A stretch of 33,798 bases of DNA from Flavobacterium sp. GTDB taxonomy: Bacteria; Bacteroidota; Bacteroidia; Flavobacteriales; Flavobacteriaceae. Below, in pieces: positions 1 through 10,015 of this stretch; position 1 is the first letter of the stretch; every line of letters begins with the position of its first letter. Position numbers and translations under genes: made by a program. The notes below the pieces were generated by a model, which made no database searches, was not told the origin of the DNA, and saw only the letters and a list, made by a program, of their open reading frames with translations. The stretch lies in contig NVUT01000020.1 in the NCBI GenBank assembly GCA_002733185.1, forward strand, positions 26,671 to 60,468, written 5' to 3'.

Positions 1-47
1 ATTTATGGGAAATAACTGAATTTAAACAAAAAATGAATAAATAACTG

Positions 48-178
48 TGTACAACAATCTGTATAGTTAATGGCTACATTGTGCTAAATTTGAAGTTCAG
101 TTCTTTTAATAAAGTTCTGTAATAAACTGAAAGTTTTGGTTCTTTAACACGCCACTAACCATACAGTTGCCGTTAGCA
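48..178 (+). repeat. attC-like site 1
   Basis: AACAATCTGTATAGTTAATGGC...GCCACTAACCATACAGTTGCCGTT imperfect hairpin; AAC at 53, GTT at 172. Confidence 0.75.
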
Positions 179-249
179 CCAATACAGAAAAAATCGATTT
201 CCATAACAAACTTCTATCAAAAACAAGAAAAAGTTTATCTTTGTAACAT

Positions 250-1026
250 ATGAATAAAAAATATAAAATAGCAAGTTTGTTTTCAGGTTGTGGAGGATTG
301 GATTTAGGTTTTATTCAAAATGGTTTTGAGGTAGTTTGGGCAAATGATTTCTTTAAAGAAGCCGTTGAAACCTATAAAAACAATATTGGCGACCATATCG
401 TTTATGGAGATATTACTCAAATACCAAGTTCAGAAATTCCAGAGAATATAGATATACTTTTAGGAGGCTTTCCTTGTCAAGGGTTTTCAGTAGCCAATAC
501 AAAAAGAAGTATGGAAGATGAAAGAAATTTTCTATATAAAGAATTGATGCGATTAGTTAAGGATAAACAACCCAAATATTTTGTTGGAGAAAATGTAAAA
601 GGGCTTTTATCTATTCAAAACGGTAAGGTTATAGAAATGATTGTTGATGATTTTCGTTCTTTAGGTTATGACGTAGAATATCGTTTATTAAAAGCATCTA
701 ATTATGGTGTTCCGCAAAATAGAGAAAGAGTAATTATTGTAGGAAATCGTTTAGGTTTAAAAAATCCTTTCCCAAAAATCACTCACGGATTAGAAGATGA
801 TTTATTTAATAAATCAACAGAACCTTATTTAAAAGTGAAAGACGTAGTTGGTCATTTAGCAAATGTTCGAACCAGAGATAAATCTTTTAAATTAAAAGGA
901 GAAACAATTTATAATCACGTAGCACGAACAAATGTTTCTGACAAATTTTGGGGTAGAAAACATAAAGTAAATCAACACGAAATTTGTGATTATTTAAAAG
1001 AATGGAGAAATAATTTATGTAAGTGA
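250..1026 (+). pseudogene. C-terminally truncated DNA (cytosine-5) methyltransferase
   Basis: Motifs FSGCGGLDLGF (I), GGFPCQGFS (IV), ENVKGLL (VI), QNRERVIIVG (VIII) present; no C-terminal motif IX/X (GNAVPP-type) before the stop. Confidence 0.8.
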
Positions 1027-1051
1027 TAAATTTCTAAATCTAATAAGGTCA

Positions 1052-1396
1052 ATGGAAGCATTTCATAGAGATAATATTCAAAATAGGTCAAATAATAGAA
1101 ATAGATTTATGACTATTTTTAAAGATTATTCAACTGTTTATAATTGGTTACTAAAGATTAAAAGCAAACCGAAATATGTAGGGAAAATTTTAGATTATAG
1201 AAATGATTTTACCCATAGTAATCCTGTTATAAGAAGTAAAGACAAAAGATATTTAGAACTTCATTACATAAGTGAAAATCTGAAAATTATAATGTCTTGC
1301 GTGATATTAAATAAAATTGGTTTTAGTAAAAAGGACTTGAAAAAGTATTTAAATGAAACTCGATTATACACACATATAAAATATAAAATGAAATAA
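1052..1396 (+). pseudogene. C-terminal fragment of an ApeA-like HEPN protein
   Basis: LDYRNDFTHSNP contains the Rx4H-type HEPN motif (RNDFTH). The open frame continues upstream of the ATG as YVSDKFLNLIRS(MEAFHRDN), in a different frame from the upstream methyltransferase. Confidence 0.6.
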
Positions 1397-1401
1397 AAAG
1401 G

Positions 1402-1531
1402 TGCTAACAATGTATATAAATCATTGGGCAATAAGTGATTAAATCAAAGTTAGTGCTTTTAAATAAAGATAGTGATAAACCGAAAAAAAGTGCTTTTAAA
1501 CGCCCAACGCTTCATATACGAGACGTTACCT
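1402..1531 (+). repeat. attC-like site 2
   Basis: TGCTAACAATGTATATAAATCATTGGGC...GCCCAACGCTTCATATACGAGACGTTACC; AAC 1406, GTT 1525. Confidence 0.85.
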
Positions 1532-1705
1532 GCAAGCGAAAAACCAGCCGCACAGTCAAGCACATTTCATTTTGCTCGTGCCTCACAAAATAAAAAGAGC
1601 TTGCCTTTTCCAACGCTCACCCAGAACAAAAATCAGATTTAAAATAGAAAATACAAAATTTGTCCGTAGTTTTGTCCGTGTACGCAAAAACGTCCGTAAA
1701 CTAAT

Positions 1706-3913
1706 ATGGCAACAATAAACTTTTACCTAGACAAACCTGACAAAAAAGGATTTACACCAATTCATTTAAGAATAAACTGTAATGGAAGTCAAATAAAACT
1801 TTCTACAGGACAGAAAATACAACCAAAACAGTTTGACAAAAAAAAACAACGAGCAACAGGATTAGCTATAGAGTCTCACGAAGTAAATCACTACTTAAAC
1901 TTTTTGACAGAAAGAGCAGACGAACTTTTACATCATTCTAATAAAAAAATATTTGTTCAAGATGAAGTTAAAGCCATTTTGAATGAACATATTAATAACT
2001 ACAAAGAGAACAACAATGTAAATATTGTTAAAGAACAAGTTTCACTATATGGAAAACCGTTCACTTTTGTTGATTTATTTGCTGGAGCAGGTGGTTTTAG
2101 CGAAGGATTTCTACAAGCAGAATCAAATAATAAATTTTTCGATTTTATAGTAGCAAATGATATAAACGAAAATTGTGAATTGACACACGTAGTTCGTTAC
2201 AATCATCAACTTGGATTAAATGCAGCGTTTTTAAAACAAGATATAACTGAACCTGATTTTCTCGATAATTTGTTATCAAAAATTGATGGTAGAAAAATTG
2301 ATGTTGTTTGTGGTGGTCCACCTTGTCAAAGTTTTAGTCTTGCAGGAAAAAGGAAAAAATTTGACAAAAAAGATGATTTATTTTCTCACTATTTAGAAGT
2401 AATTAAGGTTTTACAACCGAAATATTTCGTAATGGAAAACGTGAAAGGAATTTTAACCAAAGAAGGAGGGAAAATAAAAGAGTTAATCATTAAAGAAATT
2501 AATTCTATTGTTGACATTAAAGAAATCCCATTGCTAAACTCGTTCATCAAAAAAATACGAAAAGAATCAAATTCATTTCTTTTTGATAGTATTATCAAAA
2601 GAGTAGAGCTTGAAAAACTACTCGAAAAAGACAAGGAGTCTGGAAGAGAAGACTTTATCAGATTTGTAGAAAATCGATTCAAAAAATTAACCCCAAAAAT
2701 TGCAGACTACAAAACAAGTAAAACAGACGAAAATATTAGTACCATTCGTCACGGTTTTAATCTTTTAGCACGCTCTAAAGAATGGGACAAACTAAAGCGT
2801 GATATTATTAAAGAAAAGGACTTTTGTAATATTGATAGTGATGATTTTGCTAGCGCATTTACTAACTTTCTAACAGAAATAGGTTCTGAAAACATTATTT
2901 CAAAAATTGAAAACGCTTTCAAAACTTTAAAAATCCCAACTAATTACAAAAAAGATTGTGAAGACATTATAACCGCTCTAAAAATTTACACTACGTCTTT
3001 TGATGAATCAATTGAAATATTAAAAACACATTGTAACATATCACAAAAAAAGGAATTAGACACGATTCTAGAAAGTATTAGACTGTACAAAATAGAAAAG
3101 CCATTTGTTGCCAACGCATCAAATTATGGTGTTCCTCAAAATAGAGAAAGAGTACTTTTCATAGGTTGTCGCAAAGACCAAAAGTATATTTCTGAAATTC
3201 CACCAACAGTTTCCGAAGAAGAAAAAGTAACCATTTTTGAAGCACTTTATGATTTAGATTTTGTTGGTAATAATCAAGAAGCTCATCATTATGAATTGGT
3301 TGATATTTCAACACAATATAATGGAACAGCAAAAAAAATGACAAAGCTTCTTAAGAAAAGGAATATTGATGGAAAACCAAATACTAAATCTGGAAAATCC
3401 TTTGCGGAATGGTCAAAGAAAGGAAGATTAATTGAGCGTTTCAAACCACAAACGAAACCTTTCTATGTAAAAAATTCAGCAGGACTTGAAAGTGGAGAAA
3501 AGTATTTTGACTCTCTAAACAATCATAAAACAAGCAAACAAAATGAAACAGTAATCAAACGTCTTGGTGTTATTTTAAAAAAAGGCAATTATAAAAAAGC
3601 ACAACCCGAATTAGTAAAATTAGGTCTTTCAACAAATAAACGAAACTATAATGTTTTAAAACCAGATGAGCAAAGTTCTACAATAATGACTATTGCAGAT
3701 GATTACATCCATTACAACTCACCTAGAGCATTAACAGTAAGAGAAATGGCACGTTTGCAATCATTTGATGACTCTTTTGTTTTTCAAGGAAAACGTTCAA
3801 CTGGAGGTAATAACAGAAAAACTGAAGTGCCACAATATACACTAGTAGGAAATGCTATACCACCTTTGTTGGCAAGAGCAGTAGCAAGTGAAATTTTAAA
3901 AAATATTAAGTAA
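1706..3913 (+). CDS. C5 DNA methyltransferase with N-terminal Arm-type (tyrosine recombinase) DNA-binding domain
   Basis: N-term MATINFYLDKPDKKGFTPIHLRINCNGSQIKLSTGQKIQPKQFD resembles Bacteroidetes integrase Arm DNA-binding domains; then VDLFAGAGGFSEGF, GGPPCQSFSLAG, MENVKGIL, NRERVLFIG, VGNAIPPLLARAVA. Confidence 0.88.
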   Translation: MATINFYLDKPDKKGFTPIHLRINCNGSQIKLSTGQKIQPKQFDKKKQRATGLAIESHEVNHYLNFLTERADELLHHSNKKIFVQDEVKAILNEHINNYKENNNVNIVKEQVSLYGKPFTFVDLFAGAGGFSEGFLQAESNNKFFDFIVANDINENCELTHVVRYNHQLGLNAAFLKQDITEPDFLDNLLSKIDGRKIDVVCGGPPCQSFSLAGKRKKFDKKDDLFSHYLEVIKVLQPKYFVMENVKGILTKEGGKIKELIIKEINSIVDIKEIPLLNSFIKKIRKESNSFLFDSIIKRVELEKLLEKDKESGREDFIRFVENRFKKLTPKIADYKTSKTDENISTIRHGFNLLARSKEWDKLKRDIIKEKDFCNIDSDDFASAFTNFLTEIGSENIISKIENAFKTLKIPTNYKKDCEDIITALKIYTTSFDESIEILKTHCNISQKKELDTILESIRLYKIEKPFVANASNYGVPQNRERVLFIGCRKDQKYISEIPPTVSEEEKVTIFEALYDLDFVGNNQEAHHYELVDISTQYNGTAKKMTKLLKKRNIDGKPNTKSGKSFAEWSKKGRLIERFKPQTKPFYVKNSAGLESGEKYFDSLNNHKTSKQNETVIKRLGVILKKGNYKKAQPELVKLGLSTNKRNYNVLKPDEQSSTIMTIADDYIHYNSPRALTVREMARLQSFDDSFVFQGKRSTGGNNRKTEVPQYTLVGNAIPPLLARAVASEILKNIK

Positions 3914-3915
3914 AT

Positions 3916-4539
3916 ATGGCAACTGTTTCAGATTTCTTAAATGAATGTATCAATGAAAATGCTGGTATGGTTGTCCAAAAATATTTGATTAATGGCTCTA
4001 GTTATTTTTTTGAAAAAGTTATGGTAGAGAAAGACGAAGAGTTCTTTTTCAAAAAAGAGTTGGCAGAAAGTTTAAACGTTCATATTCAAGATATTGTTAT
4101 CATTGGGTCAGGTAAATTAGGATTCAGTATAAAACCTGATAAATATAATTTGCAATTCTATCAATTTAAAAATTTTGATTTCGATTTCAACGAAAATAAC
4201 GAGTCAAAAAAATCTGACTTAGATATTGCAATTATTTCTGGTAGATTATTTGATAAACAACTAAAAGATATTTATGACCATACTCAGTTTTATACAAGTG
4301 ATGAGTTTAGTGGAACTAAAAAGAAATCGTTTGCAAATTACATACTCAAAGGTTGGCTAAGGCCAGATATGATGCCAGATGATTACAACATAACGGAAGA
4401 AATAATCGAAGTGAGCAATAAATACAAGAAAAAATATAATAGAGATGTTAATATTGGAGTGTATAAATCTTGGGCATATTTTGAACAGTATCATATGAAT
4501 AACATCAAAAGAATTAAATTAAACCAACTAGCAATATAA
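3916..4539 (+). CDS. Uncharacterised protein, nucleotidyltransferase-fold-like
   Basis: GSGKLGFSIKP...KSDLDIAIIS resembles the GS...(S)DxD arrangement of nucleotidyltransferases; embedded in the RM operon. Confidence 0.45.
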   Translation: MATVSDFLNECINENAGMVVQKYLINGSSYFFEKVMVEKDEEFFFKKELAESLNVHIQDIVIIGSGKLGFSIKPDKYNLQFYQFKNFDFDFNENNESKKSDLDIAIISGRLFDKQLKDIYDHTQFYTSDEFSGTKKKSFANYILKGWLRPDMMPDDYNITEEIIEVSNKYKKKYNRDVNIGVYKSWAYFEQYHMNNIKRIKLNQLAI

Positions 4540-4541
4540 TT

Positions 4542-5630
4542 ATGAAACTCAAACAAAGTATACCTTCTACTAGTGTGAAAATAATTGAATTATATAATAA
4601 AATTGATTCTGAAGTATTAGATACTAGTCCTGATTTTCAAAGAAAATTGGTATGGAAAAAGCAACATAAATTTCATTTCATTGAAACTATATTAATGAAT
4701 TTTCCTTTTCCTGAAGTTTATATTGCAAGTTCAGAAATGGATATTGAAGCCCTTACTACCAAGGAGGTAGTTGTTGATGGAAAGCAAAGGTTGACGACTA
4801 TAGTTGAATATATTAAAGGAATAAACGATTTTGATGGACAGACTAGATTAACTTCTTTTGATGATTTAGATACTGATGAAAAAAAAGAATTTCTTAATTA
4901 TTTAGTTACTGTTAGAGATTTGAAGGATCTGAATTCAGATTTAATAAAAGAAATTTTCCAACGAATTAATAATACTGAATATTCGTTGAATACAGTAGAA
5001 AAAACTAATGCTCAATATGGAGATGGCGAGTTTGTCGTTTTTTGCAAACAACTTGTAGACGAAACCTACACAGCTTTAATCGATAATACTGATATTGTTT
5101 TTGATGAGGAGTTAAAGCAGGTTGTCAACACATTCTTTTCAAGTAAAAACATTTTTACTGAAAACGATAAAACAAGAATGTATGATATACAATATGCTAT
5201 GCTTATTGTATCCACATTAATTGAGGCTGAATACTTTGGTAGAAACACAAAGGTAAATTCACATTTGAAAGAATACAATAGCTCTTTTACCATTAGTGAC
5301 GATATATTGACTAGACTGATTGAAATATTTAATAAAATTGATGAACTTGATTTAAATGCTAATTCATACTGGTTTTATAAACCAAATTTATTTTCATTAA
5401 TTAATGAATTGTCAAAAGTTGATTTGAACTCAATTAATATTATGGGACTTAAACAAACATTAGAAACTGTTGAAACAAAAAGTAAGAATTATTTTGCTGG
5501 TGTTGAGCTAGAAGTAATTACTGACCCAGAAAAAAAATATTTCGAATGGGCAAGAGAAGGTATAAATGAAAAAGCAGCTAGACTTCATAGAGCTCAAGTA
5601 TTAAGCAATTTAATTGGTGAAAATATCTAA
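4542..5630 (+). CDS. DUF262 (GmrSD-N/ParB-like fold) protein
   Basis: SPDFQRKLVWKKQHKFHFIETILMNFPFPEVYI...VVDGKQRLTTIVEYI. Confidence 0.8.
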   Translation: MKLKQSIPSTSVKIIELYNKIDSEVLDTSPDFQRKLVWKKQHKFHFIETILMNFPFPEVYIASSEMDIEALTTKEVVVDGKQRLTTIVEYIKGINDFDGQTRLTSFDDLDTDEKKEFLNYLVTVRDLKDLNSDLIKEIFQRINNTEYSLNTVEKTNAQYGDGEFVVFCKQLVDETYTALIDNTDIVFDEELKQVVNTFFSSKNIFTENDKTRMYDIQYAMLIVSTLIEAEYFGRNTKVNSHLKEYNSSFTISDDILTRLIEIFNKIDELDLNANSYWFYKPNLFSLINELSKVDLNSINIMGLKQTLETVETKSKNYFAGVELEVITDPEKKYFEWAREGINEKAARLHRAQVLSNLIGENI

Positions 5631-6808
5631 TGCGAAAACTTACAATCGAAGAACAAAACAAGATTAAACTGCTAACGAAAAACCAAGTTTCTCTTACTTT
5701 AATTGAACCAACTGAAACGGGACTTAAAAAATCCATAATGGATGCAACAGGTTCGGTTAGAAGTTTTTTGAAAAGTGAAAACATTCACGATTACGACCAA
5801 CAATTACAAGGTCCAAATCATAAAATTATAATTCCAACCACTATCCATACTGGATTTGAAACGATTAAATCTCAAGCATCTTTGTATCGTCCAATTACCA
5901 AAAGTGGAGACCCAAGAATTTGGTTTTACAAAATGACAAAAATTGCAGAAGCAAACGACATTATTGTAATTGCATATTTTGATGATAGTTTTCAAATTTT
6001 TAATCTTACCCAATTAGACATTGAAGCCTTGATAAATTCTTCAATTCAAAATCCATTACAAGATTTAATCAAAGAGATTAATAATACAGAAAGTGAAGTA
6101 GCATTTGAACTATTAGGAATGTTAAGAAAAATAGCGAGTACTGGACCAATACCATCAATGGTTGATGCAGACACTTCTGTTGGACGAACATTAGAAACTG
6201 CACTTGGAATTGATATAAATTCTTCTAAAAAACCAGATTACAAAGGAATTGAGTTAAAATCATTTAGAAAAAGTCGAACTAATAGAAAAAATTTATTTGC
6301 TCAAGTTCCAGATTGGAGTTTAAGCAAGTTTAAAAGTTCCGCAGAAATTCTGAATAATTTTGGATACAAACGTGAAGAGGATTTTAAATTGTATTGCACA
6401 GTTTCTGCAATTACAAGAAATTCACAAGGTCTGAATCTTAAAATTGATAATGATATAAAACAGTTGATTGAAAATTCAGATAAGCCAGAGATTGGAGATT
6501 TTGTTGTCTGGACTTTGGACAAACTTCACAATCGATTAAGAGAAAAGCACAAAGAAACATTTTGGGTTGAAGCCGAAAGTACTAGAATAAATGACCGAGA
6601 GCATTTTCAATATAAATTAGTTGAGCACACGAAAAAACCAATAACTTCTCAATTCGATTTACTAATTGACCAAGGAATTATTACACTCGACCATTTGATA
6701 AAACGAAACTCGAAAGGTAAGGTTGTGGAAAAAGGACCGTTATTTAAAATTAAACCGAAAGGAATTGAACTTTTGTTTCCGCCAAGTGAAAGATATAGTT
6801 TAATCTAA
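5630..6808 (+). CDS. MvaI/BcnI-family-like type II restriction endonuclease
   Basis: TSVGRTLETALGIDINSSKKPDYKGIELKSFRKSRTNRKNLFAQVPDW; ATG overlaps the stop of the upstream ORF. Confidence 0.75.
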   Translation: MRKLTIEEQNKIKLLTKNQVSLTLIEPTETGLKKSIMDATGSVRSFLKSENIHDYDQQLQGPNHKIIIPTTIHTGFETIKSQASLYRPITKSGDPRIWFYKMTKIAEANDIIVIAYFDDSFQIFNLTQLDIEALINSSIQNPLQDLIKEINNTESEVAFELLGMLRKIASTGPIPSMVDADTSVGRTLETALGIDINSSKKPDYKGIELKSFRKSRTNRKNLFAQVPDWSLSKFKSSAEILNNFGYKREEDFKLYCTVSAITRNSQGLNLKIDNDIKQLIENSDKPEIGDFVVWTLDKLHNRLREKHKETFWVEAESTRINDREHFQYKLVEHTKKPITSQFDLLIDQGIITLDHLIKRNSKGKVVEKGPLFKIKPKGIELLFPPSERYSLI

Positions 6809-6931
6809 TCGGAATTGCCTACGCAAGGTTCAAGCACATTTATTTTTTTGCCAACGCTTAGAGCCAACGCTATAAAAAATAAAAGAGCTTAAACCGCCAA
6901 CGCTAGCAAGTTTGCGGAAAGAAACGCCAGC

Positions 6932-7063
6932 CAGGTAACAATGTATATAAAAAATAGCGGTTTAAGTGCTAAAACGAAAATGAATTTTATAAATTTAAGG
7001 TCAGTATTAATCTGAAAAATTAGTGCATAAAATCCGCTACTTTTCATATACTAAACGTTGGCG
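6932..7063 (+). repeat. attC-like site 3
   Basis: CAGGTAACAATGTATATAAAAAATAGCGG...CCGCTACTTTTCATATACTAAACGTTGGCG; AAC 6937, GTT 7057. Confidence 0.87.
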
Positions 7064-7166
7064 GTAATTAAATGAATGAAGCCAGCTAATAATTCAACAA
7101 ACTTAATTTTATGCAAATAATAATAGAATAGGGTAAAAAAATATTAACACTATAAAAAATAATACT

Positions 7167-8633
7167 ATGCAAAAACAATTAATTATTGGAGTTCTGAGTT
7201 TGGCACTTTTGTCATGCGAACAACAAAAAGAACAAGTGAAAAATGAGATAACTACTGAAAACGAATATGAATATATTGGTGGTTACCCAACTGATGCCAC
7301 AGTTGAAAAAGCGTTTTATCAATTAGATTTACAACGTGCATCACAAGTATACTTAGAATTTATTCCTCTTACTTCTCAAAATTCTATTTTCAGAGCTCAC
7401 AACGAAGATTATGGTATGAAAAAAACTGGTGATGTGGGAATATACACAGAAATGGGTACAGGAAAAGCTGGAGCAATAGGCTTGACATACAATACCGAAA
7501 GTATTTACGCATCGGCTCATTGCGATTTAAAAATTGATGGACCTGTTGTGATTGAAACGCCATCAAATGTTTTAGGAATTGTAGATGATGGTTGGATGAG
7601 ATATGTAACCGATTTAGGAAATGCAGGTCCTGACAAAGGAAAAGGCGGAAAGTATTTATTGCTTCCTCCAGGATATAAAGGTGATATTCCTGAAGGATAC
7701 TTTGTGTTTGAATGTCCAACATACCGAAACTGGATAATGGTGAGAGGTTTTACGGAAGAAACAGGTACAGGACAAAATGCCTTAGATTACTATCGTAAAA
7801 ACTTAAAAATATATCCTTTAGAAACAGGACCACGCGAAGATGCAATTTATGTATCGATGACAGGTATGGGAGGAAATACTACTCATCCAAGAGATGCAAG
7901 TTATTTTGATTTTCTAAATGAGATAGTTCAATACGAACCTGCAACCGCTTTTACGCCTTACGAACTTGGAGTTTTGCAATCAATTGGAATTGAAAAAGGC
8001 AAAGATTTTAATCCTGATGCGCGAATGAAAGAAATATACAAAAAAGGTGTAGAGCGTGGAGAAGCTATGGCAAAAGCAAATGCTTACGCGAATAGATTAG
8101 AAGGTGTTAGAATTTATGATGATAGAAAATACGAACGCCTTTTTATTGGAGATTATACATTCCAAAAAGGAGATGCACTTTGGATAGATGCTAGGACACT
8201 TTTTCATTACGAAGCAATTGTGGTTACGCCTGCAATGACTCGTAAAATGATAGGGAATGGATCACAATACTTAATTTGTTATAGAGATAAGGATGATAAC
8301 TTTATGATGGGAGAGCATAATTACAAACTAAATATTCCAGCTAATATTCCAGCTGAAACATTTTGGTCGGTTACTGTTTATCACCCTGATACACGTTCTT
8401 TATTACAAAATGGTGAAGATAAACCAAGTGTGAGTATGTACGATAAGCCTATTGTAAACGAAGATGGTTCTATAGATTTATATTTTGGACCAGAAGCACC
8501 TGAAGGACAAGAAAATAATTGGGTAAAAACAATACCAGGAGAAGGTTGGGAAATACTGTTTAGACTTTACGGTCCAACGGAAGCATTTTTTGATCAAACT
8601 TGGAGACCAAACGATTTTGAAAAATTAAATTAA
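7167..8633 (+). CDS. DUF1254/DUF1214-type lipoprotein
   Basis: Lipoprotein signal (LALLSC); C-terminal FWSVTVYHPDTRSLL...EILFRLYGPTEAFFDQTW typical of DUF1214. Confidence 0.7.
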   Translation: MQKQLIIGVLSLALLSCEQQKEQVKNEITTENEYEYIGGYPTDATVEKAFYQLDLQRASQVYLEFIPLTSQNSIFRAHNEDYGMKKTGDVGIYTEMGTGKAGAIGLTYNTESIYASAHCDLKIDGPVVIETPSNVLGIVDDGWMRYVTDLGNAGPDKGKGGKYLLLPPGYKGDIPEGYFVFECPTYRNWIMVRGFTEETGTGQNALDYYRKNLKIYPLETGPREDAIYVSMTGMGGNTTHPRDASYFDFLNEIVQYEPATAFTPYELGVLQSIGIEKGKDFNPDARMKEIYKKGVERGEAMAKANAYANRLEGVRIYDDRKYERLFIGDYTFQKGDALWIDARTLFHYEAIVVTPAMTRKMIGNGSQYLICYRDKDDNFMMGEHNYKLNIPANIPAETFWSVTVYHPDTRSLLQNGEDKPSVSMYDKPIVNEDGSIDLYFGPEAPEGQENNWVKTIPGEGWEILFRLYGPTEAFFDQTWRPNDFEKLN

Positions 8634-8652
8634 TTTAAAAGAAGATAATAAT

Positions 8653-9948
8653 ATGAAACAAAACAGAATTTTATTGAGTGTAGGTATATTTATATTAGCC
8701 ACTCTATTTGTAGCTTGTAATTCCAACCAAAAAGAAAATAAAACTACAAGCTCTGATGTTAAGTCAGAAGTTAAAGTAACAAGCGAAAACTTACCAGATT
8801 GGCAATATGTAGGATATAAGGTTATTCATCATATGACAATGGAGATAAATCAGATAAAAGACATGGGGTTTAATGTTTTTGATAATCCACCAATTGCAGA
8901 TTATCAATCTTTTGTAATAACACCAGCCTTAGATCACTTCTATACTAGAGCAATTGTTGACTTAAGAAATGGTCCGATTATAGTTAATACGCCTGCACGT
9001 GACGACAGATATTCGAGCCTTGAGGTATTTGATATGGAACACCATGCTATTTATGCAGAAGTTACAGGGCCTGAAGCACAACGTTATGTTGTAGTTCATA
9101 AAGATTATAAAGGTGAATTACCTGAAGCTAATGCCGTAATTCGTACAAATTCCCTTTTCCCTTTCATTTTTATTCGTACACAATCGTTCGAAATTGCTGG
9201 AGATCCAAAAGCAGATAAAATCAGAAGACAAGCCAGTATTGAAGGTGAAGCATCTGATATTGAATTACCAGATGTAAAAGACACAAAAGCGGTAATTCAA
9301 TGGGTTATTGACAACTCCATATCTTATCCTCAAACTAAAGATTTAATGGCAAAAGCTGCTGCCGACTATACGCCTGAAGTACATAAAGAAACTTTTGAGA
9401 ACTTAAAAGCATTTTTGGCATCTGGTGGAGTTAGTGGGAATGTGGGAATGTTCGAAGCTGTTGATGATCCAACAGGAGGAACTCACAAAGTTAGAGGAGC
9501 AGGCACTCTATTGGGGCACCTAGGATTTCCAGTACACCATGCATATTACCAAAACATACCTGTTACTGCTGAAGGAGTACCTCACGCAGGAGCTAATGGT
9601 CCTTTTGTTGTTACTGTACCATTTGTACCTGGTGTGGATTTATTTTGGTCGGTTACACGATATGGTTCAAATACCTTTTTACCATTAAACCCAGCAGACA
9701 TTGGAGGGAATAACATACAAGCTTATAATGCATTTAATACCAAGCCGGATGAAAACGGAAATGTGACTTTTACATTTAGTATGGAAGATCCTAAGGATGG
9801 AACGTATTGGATGCCCGTTAAAGAAGATGGTTATTACATGATATTCCGTTACTATGGTCCTGCTGCAGCCTTGAACGGAAATACGGCAAAAGATATAGTC
9901 TATAAAGGAACACCTCTTGAGGAAAGATTTAAAACAGTTACGTTTTAG
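8653..9948 (+). CDS. DUF1254/DUF1214-type lipoprotein (paralogue of upstream gene)
   Basis: Lipoprotein signal (LFVACN); YTRAIVDLRNGPIIVNTPARDDRYSSLEVFD; FWSVTRYGSNTFLP; MIFRYYGP. Confidence 0.75.
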   Translation: MKQNRILLSVGIFILATLFVACNSNQKENKTTSSDVKSEVKVTSENLPDWQYVGYKVIHHMTMEINQIKDMGFNVFDNPPIADYQSFVITPALDHFYTRAIVDLRNGPIIVNTPARDDRYSSLEVFDMEHHAIYAEVTGPEAQRYVVVHKDYKGELPEANAVIRTNSLFPFIFIRTQSFEIAGDPKADKIRRQASIEGEASDIELPDVKDTKAVIQWVIDNSISYPQTKDLMAKAAADYTPEVHKETFENLKAFLASGGVSGNVGMFEAVDDPTGGTHKVRGAGTLLGHLGFPVHHAYYQNIPVTAEGVPHAGANGPFVVTVPFVPGVDLFWSVTRYGSNTFLPLNPADIGGNNIQAYNAFNTKPDENGNVTFTFSMEDPKDGTYWMPVKEDGYYMIFRYYGPAAALNGNTAKDIVYKGTPLEERFKTVTF

Positions 9949-10015
9949 ATACTCGAAAATGAAACCAAATAAGCCTGGGAACTCTGGGTTTATTTGAGTT
10001 TTCATGAAGTAACTA

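Noticed and set aside
48-178. Integrase gene or attI site in the window
   Set aside because: No ORF shows tyrosine-recombinase catalytic motifs. The only recombinase-like segment is the Arm-type domain fused to the methyltransferase, without a catalytic domain.
2389-2682. Minus-strand ORFs within the methyltransferase and other + genes (also 5066-5293, 7390-7722, 10826-11107, 24763-25032 and others)
   Set aside because: Short, antisense to well-supported genes, no recognisable motifs.
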